Positions 46,480-58,152 of a DNA stretch of 64,000 nucleotides are shown here, piece by piece. The notes beneath the pieces are model-generated. The model was not told where the DNA came from, did not search any database, and worked only from the letters and a program-made list of their open reading frames with translations. Both the position numbers and the translations under genes were made by a program. Every line of letters begins with the position of its first letter. Positions within the stretch are counted from its first letter, which is position 1. Source of the stretch: Maratus speciosus (lineage: Eukaryota > Arthropoda > Arachnida > Araneae > Salticidae). The stretch spans positions 95,437,307 through 95,501,306 of the forward strand of contig OZ010800.1 of assembly GCA_963932465.1 (NCBI GenBank), written 5' to 3'.

Positions 46480-47800
46480 CTAGGGGGCTCGGCCCCCTAC
46501 GAGCTACGCTCGCCAACCCCCGTCCAGACACCGCAGACTCTAAATGCACGCTAATTTGATCGGCTTTAAAAAGATTTCGAAAGATTGAATTATAATTTAA
46601 AAAACAGTGGCGATCTCTCTATAAACGAATTTCTATTCATTTCTCTTTGATTGGGGAATTTTAACGCCAAATCCGCTGCGGTACTACTTGTCGACCCTGT
46701 TGTCGACCCTGACCTTGGTACTCCTGTCGACCAGTTTCGCCAAATTATATAAATCGCCAAACCACTCGCCAAATTATACAAATTGATATAAGTTTTATTT
46801 TAAATAACGAAAGAACAAATAAATTCGTACAACATTAATAAAAACACAAATAAAACGTCGAAATAAAAAAAAAACTTGATGACGTATACACGTGTAACAA
46901 CATTACAAAATAAGCTAATATAAAAGGAATTAAGTAAATAGAGTCTTTGTCTCGTGGTATTTTTTAACAAAGCGAAAAGAAAGTTCTTTTAAATGACACA
47001 TTTTAAATTAATTCTCAAAATATCAAATAAATGTCTAGCGCAATTTCTAAATTTAAACTGTTTTGCAATATTATTTTGTGTTCATTTTATGTAATAACTA
47101 TAATGTGACGTAAATATGACGTAATTTCTCCTAAGACTTCTAACGCATGTTAATGAATTTATTATTTTACAATATCCTTTCTGTTTTAAAATTCACGTGT
47201 ATACTTTTTATGACGTAATTTTTAATAAGTTCCTGCTTTTTATACGTAATTATTTATTTCTAATTTGAAAGTTTTTTTCCTGTTTATAATGGTCACGTGT
47301 AAATAAATTTTTAATTTGAAGCAAACATTATTGCTTGCCTTTTTTATACAGTTGGCAACAGTTTAAATTAGTACAATTTTCTGAAATCTGTAAAAAATAT
47401 CTCTAGAAATGCTGAAAATTTGAATTTAAAATAGAAATAAAACCTGAAAAAATGAGTCAAAATAAAAAAAATAATGCAATCTGCACTCCGGCAAATTCTA
47501 ACGCATAAAATGATCTAAAAATGATTGCACTGCCATGTATAGTTTTTGCTGCTATAAAACTTTTTTAGTGGAACGATTTTGTCCAACTTTAGCATTAAAT
47601 ATCTCTTAAAATAATTCTTCGATTTGAAAACTGTCTGCATCAGCGTGTTCATCAAACATTTCTCTATAATACCACCGATTTTCATATTTTTGTACGCAAT
47701 ATTTTTCTTAATATTAACGAAGAAAGACCTCCTGTCACAAAAAATTCAAAACCGGCGGCGGAGGTGACAGCGGTAGTTACTTTTTTTTAGAATAGAGAGA
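46480..47800 (-). mobile_element. Non-autonomous Helitron with both ends
   Basis: On the minus strand it starts TCTCTCTATTCTAAAAAAAA at 47,800 after an A, and ends with the hairpin GGGGG-CCGAG-CCCCC leading to CTAG at 46,480, next to T. Helitrons insert between A and T and have 5' TC and 3' CTRR ends with a 3' hairpin, so all three criteria are met. Length 1,321 bases, no helicase. Interior blocks (GGACAAAATCGTTCCAC, ACACGTGACCATTATAAAC, GACGTAATTTTT inverted) are shared with the Helitron at 56,362. About 230 bases at 46,680-46,910 are extra relative to that copy and match 10,430-10,620. Confidence 0.88.
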
Positions 47801-48384
47801 TATTATTTTCATTAAATGAATTAATTAAATGACATCTGACCATTTTTGCAAGTTTAGTGTTTTTTTATAAACTTCAATTTCAGTCTCTTTAGCTAATTAG
47901 ATGTCTCCGAGGTAAAGCATCTGCTTGCTAATCAAAATCTTCCTGGTTCAAAGCCCGGCATCGGAGTTTGAAATTTTTTGAACGGAATAGACTTTATTGT
48001 ATTTTTATTTCCGATTTTAAGGCCAAAATTTGTTGTAAAACATATCATCAAATTTCTTTTTTTATTCAAAAAATATTTTGTTGAAAGTTTGCGAAATTTT
48101 AAATTGACTATATTTCATTGTATGACGAATTTAATTTAGAGAACATTCGTATTTTTTTCTCCTTCTAAGGATTTCGATTTTTGCTTACCTAAAATTAAAT
48201 CATGTCATTAAATATGCTTTTTAGATATACAAGCACATTCTGTTGCAATTGTCTGAAAAGCAGTCGAGTATTTTTAATTTGATTGTAAAAAATATCTTCC
48301 AATTGTAATAATTTTAAAATTGCATTTAATTATGCTTACATCTGTCTTTTTAGTGGAAAGTTAAGAATTAACGATTTAGATTTA
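47801..48384. other. AT-rich spacer with one tRNA-like repeat head
   Basis: Apart from the tRNA-like stretch at 47,893-47,966 nothing is recognised. Confidence 0.4.
47893..47966 (+). repeat. tRNA-derived repeat head (decayed)
   Basis: GATG...CATC can form a D stem around TCTCCGAGGTAAAG. CTTGCTAATC resembles an anticodon loop with GCT, CCTGG-TTCAAAG-CCCGG is a T arm with one mismatch, and B box GGTTCAAAGCC is present. The acceptor stem is only partly formed (CATCGGAG at the 3' side). I read it as the head of a tRNA-derived SINE-like repeat, not a functional tRNA. Confidence 0.5.
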
Positions 48385-48587
48385 CAGTCGATTCCCGATA
48401 ATCCGAGTTAATAGGGATCGATACCGACTCGGATTATGCGGACTGCATAATAAAAACAAAAAGAAATATTCAGTGTTATATATAAACGTGTAACTCAAAA
48501 ATGGAGAGATCAAATAGGGAAAACATAACGAGCATACAGATTTGTAAATATAAAAATGTATTTTAAATAACATCAAACTTACTTAAT

Positions 48588-48960
48588 TTAATGTTTAAAA
48601 AATGAATCTAGAGTTGTTTGTTTTCGAGCAGAAAGTATCTTTCTTGCTGTGCTGTCTCGCAAGCTTTTAAAAATAAAATATCGGGGTAAAGCATCTGGTT
48701 GCTGCTCAATATAGCGGCCATCTGCTTGTGAAATGATCTTCTCTGTTTCATCGTTTAAATCTTCAGTTTCATCAATTTCTTCTTCTTCGGTAATAAGGCA
48801 AATTATTGCATCGTCGGTAATTCCCTCTTCCTCATCACCGTAAAGCCATTCTTCGACGCAATTATCTATCACCTTTTCACGGATGGGTAGTTTCAAAACT
48901 GTATTTTTAATTTTAAAATGTTCTTGATTTTCTACTTTTTTCTTTTTATTATTGTATGTG
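48588..48960 (-). pseudogene. Tigger-like transposase, C-terminal acidic tail
   Basis: The minus-strand frame contains VEEWLYGDEEEGITDDAII, an acidic stretch, ISQADG, YIEQQPDALP, then SLRDSTARKILSARK and QTTLDSFFKH before the stop. These are the tail landmarks of Tigger/Jerky-type pogo transposases: WL...D..GITD..I, acidic linker, ISH.DG, YIEQQ, and a final QTTLDxFF. The DDE catalytic core and the CENP-B-like DNA-binding domain are absent. The frame opens further upstream to a Met at 49,065-49,067, but those residues do not look like the family and are probably fortuitous. Non-functional deletion derivative. Confidence 0.82.
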
Positions 48961-49208
48961 AGGTTTTTAGTTATCATGTGTGTGAAAGCAAAATGGACTA
49001 CCCCGAACCAGAATGTCGAGTGCAGAAGAAAAGCAAAAATTCTAAGAAAAACTGACCGCCCGCTCAACAGGCCGGTGACAAATTTTATGGACTTGTGAGA
49101 GGAGGAAAAATGTTTTGCCTTTTCCAGTGACAGATATTGCTACTTTTTTTTAGCTACATCGGATTAAGTTGAGCTCGGAATAACAGGACTCGGATTAACG
49201 GGACCCTA

Positions 49209-50426
49209 CACTCTCAGAAATAAAACTCTCACTTTTGACGATTCAGCATCCTTGAGCTGTATTTCGCCGTTTTTGACGATCATTTCCTACCAACATCACG
49301 TGACTTTTACCGAAACGTAAACTCTCAAATATTTGACGAAAGTTTTGCCTCAATCACGATCAGACTCAATGCATTTTAAGGAAACAGTTGTTGTACCTCT
49401 TTAAGTCCTGCGATTTTTCAAGCAGAAACTTGCTTGTTTATGTTAGTCCTGTAATAATTTATTTTAAAACAGCCCTTTTTAGTGCTTTTCAGAAAATACT
49501 GAAATATAGGTAGTTAATTTTTCTTAATTAGTTATTTTTTTAGCTGTTAAAATCTTTAGGAATGCTTATTATTATTTTTATTTATTTATTTATATGTTGT
49601 TGTTCGTTATGTTTTAATTCGAAAAGAATAAATTTCTTGTGTTCTTCAAAACCGTTCAAAACGAAAATTCAGTCAATAAAATTTCAAACTTCTTGGATAT
49701 CATTTTTATTATTATTATTTATTTAAAAAGAATATTCTGTTTTCAATCAAATTAAAAATAAACATAATTGATCCCTCTCCCCTTTATAAACAATAAAGTG
49801 TTAAAATCTTATCAACCTACTCAAAGTGATAAAATCTCACGCAGTATGCACTTCACAATTCGTTATTTGTGAGTAACAAATTATCCAAACCATATTCTAG
49901 CCATTCATTGAGCAAAGAAAATTTCACTAATAAATTATTTAATCAAGCCATATTATAATTATTCATTGACCATGAGAAAACCATAATAATAAATTAGCCT
50001 TACTTAAAACTTTCAGAAATTTTAGCAGCACAGATAAAATTACAATCTATCTTATAAAAATATAAACACGCTGCAGAATTCATTACATCAATCTAAAACC
50101 ATATACATATACAAGCCCCCAATAGCCAGGTCGGAAGAGCAACAGTCTCCCACGCCAAAGGCCGCGGTTTCGAATCACCACGAGGAAAACGAGAAGTGAA
50201 TTTTTTCTTCCCCCTGTCAATAAATACAGGAGCTTCCAAACTGTTCGATAGATGGTACCACCAGCCCTCTTTTGACGAAACTTTTGACGAAATTTATATC
50301 GTCAAGCAAGTGAAGAAAGTAATTTCATCAATTTGACGAAATATTCGCTCGGAGAATTTCCCAGGAAATGGTTTCGTCAAAAACAAAGAAAATTTCGTGA
50401 AATCTGAGTATTCATTTCTGAGTATG
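49209..50426. mobile_element. TA-flanked element with CACTCTCAGAAAT ends and TTTGACGA words
   Basis: TA at 49,207-49,208 and 50,427-50,428. Left CACTCTCAGAAATAAAACTC; right on the other strand CATACTCAGAAATGAATACT. The word TTTGACGA is iterated near both ends (49,238, 49,275, 49,338, 50,272, 50,284, 50,333 and inverted at 50,373). It sits inside the right terminus of the Tigger relic. The interior has an AT-rich body and a tRNA-like repeat at 50,118-50,185. 1,218 bases, no transposase. Confidence 0.75.
50118..50185 (+). repeat. tRNA-derived repeat head
   Basis: AATAGCCAGGTCGGAAGAGC resembles a tRNA A box region and GCGGTTTCGAATCACC a B box with one extra T. The spacing of about 45 bases between them is tRNA-like. 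The stems are poorly formed, so it is a relic. Confidence 0.45.
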
Positions 50427-50433
50427 TACTGTA

Positions 50434-51392
50434 TTAATTTAAGTGTTTTGAAAGTGAATATTAAGCTAAACTCTTGGTGAGTTCTTCTATCACACTTAGC
50501 CACTTATTCATGTCTATATCTGTAATTCAACGTTTTGCCGCTCAGATGTTATCCACAAGAAATAAATTCAATAGAAATGAATTTCAGAATTTATAAATAC
50601 TGTTCAATAACAAATATTTAATATGTGAAATCGTTATTAACAAATTTTGAAAGTTATAATATGCATGATTTGTGTAAAGAATCGTTTCAAATATTTTAAG
50701 GTTAAATCCCCTTGATGCATAACATTTTGATGTACATAAAATTTTAATTTAAGTTTAAAAACACATTTTTTTAAAAGCCAAAATTTCTGTATGTTTTTAG
50801 CTTTTTACTCTTTCTGAAAACTTTACATGAAACTTTCTTTATCACTAAATAAAAGTCTAATAAATTGATACATATTTAGTGACAATAATAATCCGTAAAC
50901 AAATTCGCTTTGCTTTAAACTTTTTTTAGCCCTTTTAATTCCGTAAACATCACACACTTATAGTTTTCTTAATACAGGCTTTAATTTTTAAAGTATAAAT
51001 GTAAAAATTGTAAAAATAAGAAAAAATTATAATCTGCTGAGGAAAAAAATACAAACATGAAATAAGAACGAAATAGTTCAGAATAGTTCTAAGTATAATG
51101 TCGTTAAGATATATTTTAAGTTTTGTCAGATCTAGTTTATTTTTTCTTTTTTGTTGTTGTTGTTTTATGTTGTTTTTTTTTTTATTGTACTAGAAAAGAC
51201 AATAAAAGAAACATCAAGAAAACAAACTATACACTATCTATTATAATTGTTTTTTATACTTTTACGATAATCTGAGCTCCATAAATGAAAAAAATTACGT
51301 TACACAGTTTAGCATCTTATTAAATGCTGCATTTTGAATTTAACCATTTATAGCTCTACAATTGCGAATGGAAACATATTTAATCAGATGTA
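50434..51392. other. AT-rich spacer, no gene seen
   Basis: A TTG microsatellite patch lies at 51,153-51,180. Nothing else recognised. Confidence 0.4.
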
Positions 51393-52719
51393 GGATAACT
51401 CTAGGATAGATGGCCATAGTTTTTAAAGATTGAAATAAAAATTCTTAGAATACAAATACAAGAAATATTGACTCATATTTAAAATACTTATACATATACT
51501 CATAATATTTTATGCAAAAAAATAAAAAAATATTGAAAACAAAAATTGTTAAACAAAATTTAAATTTAAATGGCGGATGGCCATCTCTCCTTAAAGTTGA
51601 GGAGAGATGGCCATACAATACAAGAAAGAAAAAGTTAATTTAAATAGCAATTAAATAACACATTTTATATAGTTAATCTTGAAAAACATATAGCAATTTG
51701 TAACGTTGCAGTTATATGATAGAAAAGGAGCGAAGAAAACTCGAATAAACAAAATTTGAAGTATAATTTCAATACTTCACTTTTCGTAAAATCTTACCAC
51801 ATGCTTGGCAAAGGTCTTGATAATTGGTACACATTTCATGGAACCACTTCAGGTACCTTATGTATTGTATCCAGTTATTCTTTTTGGATGTGATATTATA
51901 TTGTTTTGCACAACCAACGGAGTGATCCTAATCCAATTCTATTTACTCGGGATCTGTAGAATCTGATAATTTAAATGTATTTCGTTTTCTTCGCTACTGG
52001 AATTGTCGTGTTTTTTTTCTCGCGTTAATTGTAGGTTTATTACGTTAATTTAGTTTATTTATCAACTTTATCAATTTCTGTTATGAACGTTTCCGACGTT
52101 TTTTAGTATTTTCTGAAACAAATAAATCGTTAGGTATTGTTATATTATTATTATTATTATTATTATTATTAAAATATTTATATTAGTTAAAATTTAAATA
52201 AGTATATCAATTAATATATTTATAAACGTAAACGTTATATATTTATTTTAAATTTAATTATATTTAGTAAAAATCATCACTAGGTATAATTTTGAAATAT
52301 TGATTAAAGGTGGCCATCTCTCCTCGATTTCATGGGGCCATCTCTCCTGAAATTGAAGTACTTATAGTCGCCCAATTTAAAGCATCAATAGCCATCATAC
52401 GTCTTTGTTTTAGTCTTAGAAGTAAAGATTAGATTATATACGTGCCTTAAAAGTCCATATGGTAATATATATATATATATAGTACGTACGGCAAAACATT
52501 CAGATACCTAAGTCCAAAAAATATATATTCAACCACCTATTTAATTTACATTAAAATTACGCTTACTTTTTATAATCGAAAAACATAATTGCACGACGCA
52601 ATAAATAAACCGTTGAACTATTTAATACGAAGAATGTTTATATTGCAATCTATGTACAAGTTTTCGAGATATTTAGACTGGCCATCTCTCCTCTATGGCC
52701 ATATATTCTAGAGTTACCC
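51393..52719 (-). mobile_element. TA-flanked element with iterated ATGGCCATCTCTCC words and zinc-finger relic
   Basis: TA at 51,391-51,392 and 52,720-52,721. Left end GGATAACTCTAGGATAGATG; right end on the other strand GGGTAACTCTAGAATATATG. The word ATGGCCATCTCTCC, or its inverse GGAGAGATGGCCAT, recurs at about 51,409, 51,577, 51,601, 52,311, 52,336, 52,679 and 52,694; the pair at 51,577 and 51,601 is back to back. The middle carries a minus-strand transposase tail. A (TTA)n microsatellite is at 52,143-52,170 and (TA)n at 52,466-52,480. Same architecture and same GGAGAGAT core as the element at 23,623. Confidence 0.7.
51769..51945 (-). pseudogene. Transposase C-terminal zinc-finger relic
   Basis: The minus strand, ending at a stop at 51,769-51,771, reads GCAKQYNITSKKNNWIQYIR, then YLKWFHEMC, TNYQD and LCQACGK. 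The layout C..(C)...WIQ(C)..(C).KWFHEMC...LCxxCGK is a PHD-like finger of pogo-type transposase tails. Three expected cysteines are tyrosine, which fits G-to-A decay of the coding strand. Upstream, in another frame, an acidic SSSEENE stretch resembles the usual linker. It parallels the finger at 24,652-24,790. Confidence 0.55.
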
Positions 52720-52721
52720 TA

Positions 52722-53999
52722 ATAATACATCATTTTAAGCATCTAAAAAAACAAGAACATAAAAAAAATATTGACTTCAATGTACTTTTTTCACAGCTGC
52801 AATAAATAGAAAATTACATACTTCTCATAAATATTGTCAATTTTCTAATTCATAATTGTAGAGTATGCTGAATTACCTATGTAAATATATTTTTGGACGT
52901 CTCTAGCATTTTTAATTTTATAAAATTTAAAATGTTCATTTTAGCAAAATCAATGGAAAACTGCTCAAATGATAAATAACACTTAGGAATGAAACATTAA
53001 TTCGGTATCGCCATCTGTTCAGAACTCTATGAAAAAGTTATTTAACTGTTATATTGGGAAATAGCATCATTAAATAAAATCCTCTTTTAAAGTGATGGTA
53101 TAAGTAGCATTGAATTTTGGGTACGTTGCAGATATGAAACGTGGTGATACAACAAGTTAAAGTATCATTGGAAAGGATTTAGTTTCTATGTACAGATGAC
53201 TGCTATTTGTGCAAGAATCAACTGATTAATATGTACATTTCTTGAATGTGAGTTAAACATGAATTACCACCAAAATCGCCATCTCGGACAACATCACATT
53301 TATTGGATGCTATCGGAATAAACAGTAACCTTAAACCCCAGTTACCATAAAAAGAAAGTTAGAAATTTCCCTTGATGTTGCTGGCATTCTGCAAACTTAA
53401 CACGGATGAATAATTTTTAGAAATGACAGTTGCGCCACTATAAAAGTACATCTAGATAGTCCGAAAGTGGTTTTAAAAGTTTTCGTTTTTGAAACAAAAC
53501 GAATTTATTAGTATTCCTTATATGCCTGTCTGAAACTCTTGCTAAATATTCCAAGGAAAGATACCACATACCTAGACAAATCACAAACCGCTATACAATC
53601 CACATTCATAAATTATGCCCTGAAGCACTGCAAAGTTCTTTAAGATTATCATGAGAGACACTTATACATAATATCAAATAAATGATTAATAGTTTGATTT
53701 ACGCTTACCATTGTTGACAATCATACTAATATGTGTAGCACTTAAAAAGAGAAAACAGGAAATTTCAAAGTAAAATCTGTATATATCACGACACACTGTG
53801 TCGAAAATAAAGGGCATATCACATTAAACGTCGAGCTTTTGGACCATTTTTCTTTACATAAAATTTTCCTAAAATTAGAAAGAAAGACTTATAGAAGTAT
53901 AGGAATTTGCAATTATATGTAAAATTTGTTGAAAATGACAACATTGCAATCACAAATTTTCGTGACCCTTTTTATCACCATTTTTATGTGAGTTCGTAA
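52722..53999. other. AT-rich spacer, no gene seen
   Basis: A perfect dyad CGACACA-C-TGTGTCG lies at about 53,790-53,804. No domain recognised. Confidence 0.4.
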
Positions 54000-54450
54000 T
54001 TATATAAATACGTAGCACCTATAGTCTTCGTCTGGTCCGCCAGTCTATCTGTCTATCCGTCTGTTCGCATATAACAGCGCTAACGATACCCAACCGAATG
54101 ATTTGAAATTTAATATATATATAATCGTTGCAGAATTTTGTCGAGTCATTTCAAATTTTATGAAAATCGAATCAAAACTTAAAAGATATTAATAAAAGAT
54201 ATAGTCACTTTATTAAATCCTATCATACGTATTTAATTCAATGATATCCCATGATAGGTTGCCATGGTGATTACGTCCTATTTAAGTTGGAGTAATGTTA
54301 TTTCCTTATTACTGAATTTATTATATAGAAAAGTAATAAATTTTGTACATGCATTTTTTCATAAGAGTGCAAAAACTATTCCACCAAGATCTGAATATTT
54401 ATAAAACTTGTTATAGTACGAACGTACCTCATTTGTCATGTTTGACGTAC
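54000..54450 (+). repeat. Dispersed repeat, copy Y
   Basis: Inverse partner of 35,645-36,450. It preserves the uninterrupted form CCAACCGAATGATTTGAAAT then ATATAATCGTTGCAGAATTT, lacking the miniature found in copy X. It begins near CTGTCTATCCGTCTGTTCGC. Confidence 0.7.
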
Positions 54451-55244
54451 AATTTCAGAATTGGTGTTTCTTATATATGCAATATATTCTTTATATTTGT
54501 ATTTCTGTAAATTGTACGTGATAAGGTAAATCTTTTCTTCGAATTTTGCGTGAAAACTACTTAATATGGAAGTGTGAATCTGTGAACTTTTTTAATACAA
54601 CATAGTTTTATATTTTTGGAGAAATATTTTTTCTGTAGATTTTATGCAGTCTTAACAAGACATCTTGAGTTGCATTTTTTGAAGTTTTACACTCAGAGAA
54701 ATTTTCATAATTGTCAAGCTATCTCAAGAAATAATTTTAACCTGTCAGTATATTTTCCTTAAACTCAATTTTGTAAATTTTAATTTTATGAAAAATATCT
54801 TTCAAAATGTTTTTGTTTACGTAAAAATAAAAACCATGTACAAATACTATGTACGGTAGCTACATTTTTTTAAAGAAAAGTTTCCAAAACATTTATCCAA
54901 AGAAATAATTTCGTAAACTTCCGCAAATACTTTAGCAAACAATACAAGATATATGCTTTTGAAATATTTGCAGAACTTTTAAAAGCGTAAAAGTTTTCAG
55001 AAGAACATATTTGTAAAAAAAAGTAATATTTGGAGAATTAGCTGCGGCAAACCTTGCAAATAATTTTAAAATGAGAATTTTATAAATATTTATTTTTCAA
55101 CCAAACAAAATCAAATTTATTTTCTACTACAAGGAAAAAAAATTTTAAGTCTCGCATATGTCATAAAATAATTTCTAACAATTTCCTGAATTATGTACGT
55201 AGCATTATTTTTTGGTACTGTCCAAAGGTATATCAAAGTAAACA
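54451..55244. other. AT-rich spacer, no gene seen
   Basis: Nothing recognised. Confidence 0.4.
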
Positions 55245-55403
55245 AGCGCCATCTATTGTTTGTAATTTGAACTAAAATCGAAAATCCCTGTAAAAAAACT
55301 TTTGACCTTATGCATAACCCTCCTGCAAGAATTTTTTAAGTATCGGTCACCATTTACAAGTTATTGAATTTTAAAATCAGTCAGTCCTTTTTAGTACACC
55401 CGG
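55245..55403 (+). repeat. Single arm of the 58-kb foldback family
   Basis: GCGCCATCTATTGTTTGTAA through ACTTTTGACCTTATGCATAA, CCCTCCTGCAAGAATTTTTT and AAAATCAGTCAGTCCTTTTT to ACACCCGG then TA matches the right arm of 58,153-58,605. The other arm is missing. Confidence 0.85.
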
Positions 55404-55405
55404 TA

Positions 55406-56361
55406 TGATCTATGTTTTCTTCTTCGGGGAGCATAGTTTACTAAAATTTAATTCGTTGGAAAGATACCTAACACACCTTAAAACGCACTTCTGTTATTTA
55501 CTACTAATAAACGACAATGTATAGAGAAATACAGGTTGTTACCTTCAAATTCAGAAGTGTGATAGTAGACATCAAGTTGATGAAACATAGCCATAGAACA
55601 TGGTGTCGCAAACCATTTATTGAGTCAGAAATATAGGGTGTTTCATCGTAACTGAACTTGTGTCGACGGTAATAATTTTGGAAAAAAACATAAACATTGC
55701 AATGAAAATGCAACGACAAGTAACTAGTTTTATGCGAAATGTTATAACATCACGAAAAGTTCTGGAAAAACCGAATAAACCGAATTCATAAGCAATTTTC
55801 AATTATATTGGAAAGTGTTAATCAGGATTATTTATTTTTTCATACTTAACTAAAAATAAAAATTAAAAATGTGAAGTTAATTAAAATCTTAAACAAAATG
55901 AAAAAGCGATTAATCAAAATAGATCTTTCTTTGAAAAAAACGTATTGTACCTACTCTTCAGAATTATGCAATCTACAATGAAACATATTTACATGTTTTG
56001 GTGCTTTATGTCAGAAACATATGAATGTCTTTTTAATATGTTTTTTTTTTCATACCTCCGTTCAAACAGTCAACATGACTGATACTTTATTTTGTCGCAT
56101 TATTTGTAATATCGCTATCTCTCTACTGAATAAATTGAAATAAATATTTTGTCCAAATTAGAATCAAAATATTCGGGTAACTCCCAAAGGATTTATTTGA
56201 CTTAAAATTATAGCATCATTCGCAGATTTTCCCTCCGTCAAACGATGCGATTCAATTGAAAAGATATATTTTTTAATGTTTAATTCATTTAATACATTTC
56301 GTAGAAGCTATAACGATAAATTATGTGTTGTAACTTCACGGTGAATAAAAGTTTATTCTTA
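55406..56361. other. Spacer with a terminal-repeat fragment
   Basis: AGGGTGTTTCATCGTAACTG at 55,635 and its neighbour GTGTCGACGGTAATAATTTT match, in inverse orientation, 59,045-59,102 (ACGGTAGAACACCCTGTA). The two are a pair of solo ends from one repeat family. No gene. Confidence 0.45.
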
Positions 56362-57865
56362 CTAGGTGGCTCTGCCCCCTACGAGCTACGCTCGCCAACC
56401 CCCGTTCAGGCACACCAAAATCCAAAAAGCACGCTAATTTGATCGACTTTTAAAATATTGAATTAAAATTAAAAGAAAACAGTAGCGATCACTCTGTAAA
56501 TTGGTTTCCATTCGTTTTCCTTGGATTGGGGATTTTTAAGGCCAAATCTGCTGCTGTTAAGAGATACAATGGCTGTTTTCGTATTTAATTAAAAAAATTA
56601 GTTAAACATTTGAAAATAAGCTAATGTAAAATGAATTAAGTAAACAGTGTCATTGTTTCCCGGTATTTTTTAACAGCGCTATAAGATAGTTCTTTTTAAT
56701 AATTCATTTTAAATGTATCGTTTTAAATCTGACGTAATTTACACCAAAGTTTTATTTCTCTTATTAATATTCACGTGAAAATACTTTTGTTGTTTGAAGG
56801 AAATATTATTTGCGCTGTCTTCGAATTCACGATAATAGTTGAAAAGATTATCTCAAAATATCTCGCGCAAATATATTTTTCAATTTAAATTGTTTTGCTA
56901 TTTTTTTTTTTTTTTTTTTTTTTTTTTTGCCATTTTAAATATGACGTAATTTTCTCAAATTACAAGTTTTAACGCATAATAATGATTTTTTTTTTTTAAA
57001 TTTAAGATTTTGTTTCTCGTATTTTAAGATTTTGTGTAAATATGGTTCGGCACAGATGTCATTGACGCAATATTTTCTAACGCCAATTTCATATACGCAA
57101 CGGGTACCTAACTGGTGCTAAAGTGTCGCTATTTTGCTTGATATGGTAACCCGGATGTTGTTGTGTATGCTATTGATGTTTTCGCCAAATTGGCGTCGGA
57201 AACAAATTGCGCCAATATGTATATGACGTATATGACATCTGTGCCTAGGGTTCTTATGACGTAATTTTCCTGCTTTTAACATGTAATCATTTAATTCTAA
57301 TTTTAAAGCTTTTTTCTGTTTGTAATAGTCACGTGTAAATATTTTTTTAATTTAAAGTAAACATTATTATTTGCGCTGTTTATACAACTGGCAACAGTTT
57401 AAATTAATAACATTTTCTAAAATTGGTAAAAAATATCTCTCGAAATGCTGAAAATTTTAATTTCAAATTGAAATAAAACCTCAAAAAATGAGTCAAATAA
57501 GAAAAATAAATACAATCTGCACACCGGGAACTTATAACGTATAAAATGATCTAAAAATTATTAAATTCTCATGTATAGTTTTTGCTCCAATAAAACTTTT
57601 TATGTGGAACGATTTTGTCCAACTTTAGCATTAAATATCTCTTTGAATAATTCTTCGATTTAAAACTGTCTGCATCAGCGTATTTATCAAACATTTCGCT
57701 ATAATACCACCGATTTTCATGTTTTTGTATGCAACAGTTTTTTTAATATTAACGATGAAAGGCCATGCTTAAGCATTCAAATTGAATGCGGATCTACCCG
57801 GAATATCTACGCAGATTTTCATTGGTCCATTTCCAAATCAAAACTTTTTTTTATATATAGAAGGA
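56362..57865 (-). mobile_element. Non-autonomous Helitron with both ends and a nested miniature
   Basis: Minus strand: starts TCCTTCTATATATAAAAAAA at 57,865 after an A, ends with hairpin AGGGGG-CAGAG-CCACCT then AG to give CTAG at 56,362 next to T. TC start, CTAG end, 3' hairpin and A/T insertion site all agree with Helitrons. Length 1,504 bases. No Rep/helicase. It shares long blocks with 46,480-47,800 and with 11,860-12,690. The terminal hairpin has one mismatch. A poly-T run lies at 56,901-56,928. A hAT-like miniature occupies 57,049-57,240. Confidence 0.9.
57049..57240. mobile_element. hAT-like miniature nested in the Helitron
   Basis: GGCACAGATGTCAT at the left and an exact inverse, ATGACATCTGTGCC, at the right. 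The flanks TATGGTTC (left) and TAGGGTTC (right) look like an 8-base duplication with one mismatch, the size produced by hAT transposases. The related Helitron at 46,480 lacks this insert at the corresponding place. Boundaries may be off by a few bases. Confidence 0.65.
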
Positions 57866-58152
57866 TAAGATTCCCAAATCCATCACAAAATTTGTGTTTG
57901 CATTCACTTTTATATTTGTCGAGATTTGACGAATGAAAACTCGATAAACAGGGAATCTATTAGAAATAATTGTAATAATTTATTTATTTTGTCCTGATTC
58001 ATTGCTGCGGCATAGATATCCATTTAATAGTAAGTTTTAATTTATTAGCCCCCGGTACGGTATGCTATTTCTTTCTCCCAGCTTATTTTGTGTCGCCTTC
58101 AAAAAATAACGTTACCTTACAGAAGCCTTCTGTAAAACAAAGCAATAAGCTA
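57866..58152. other. Short AT-rich spacer
   Basis: Nothing recognised. Confidence 0.35.

Larger units (their letters stand above)
48385..50431 (-). mobile_element. Tigger/pogo-type transposon relic, interrupted in its right terminus
   Basis: TA (48,383-48,384) precedes the left end CAGTCGATTCCCGATAATCC, then GAG. On the other strand the right end reads GGGTCCCGTTAATCCGAG up to 49,206, and its outermost bases CAGTA are recovered only by jumping over the miniature 49,209-50,426: CTG at 50,429-50,431 followed by TA. The joined right end CAGTAGGGTCCCGTTAATCC pairs with the left TIR over its full length. Own length is about 825 bases, mostly the 3' part of a transposase gene. Confidence 0.8.

Noticed and set aside
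48961..49067. N-terminal extension of the Tigger tail frame as a true start
   Set aside because: Residues before VEEWLYG do not resemble the family, and the catalytic core is missing; the Met is probably fortuitous.
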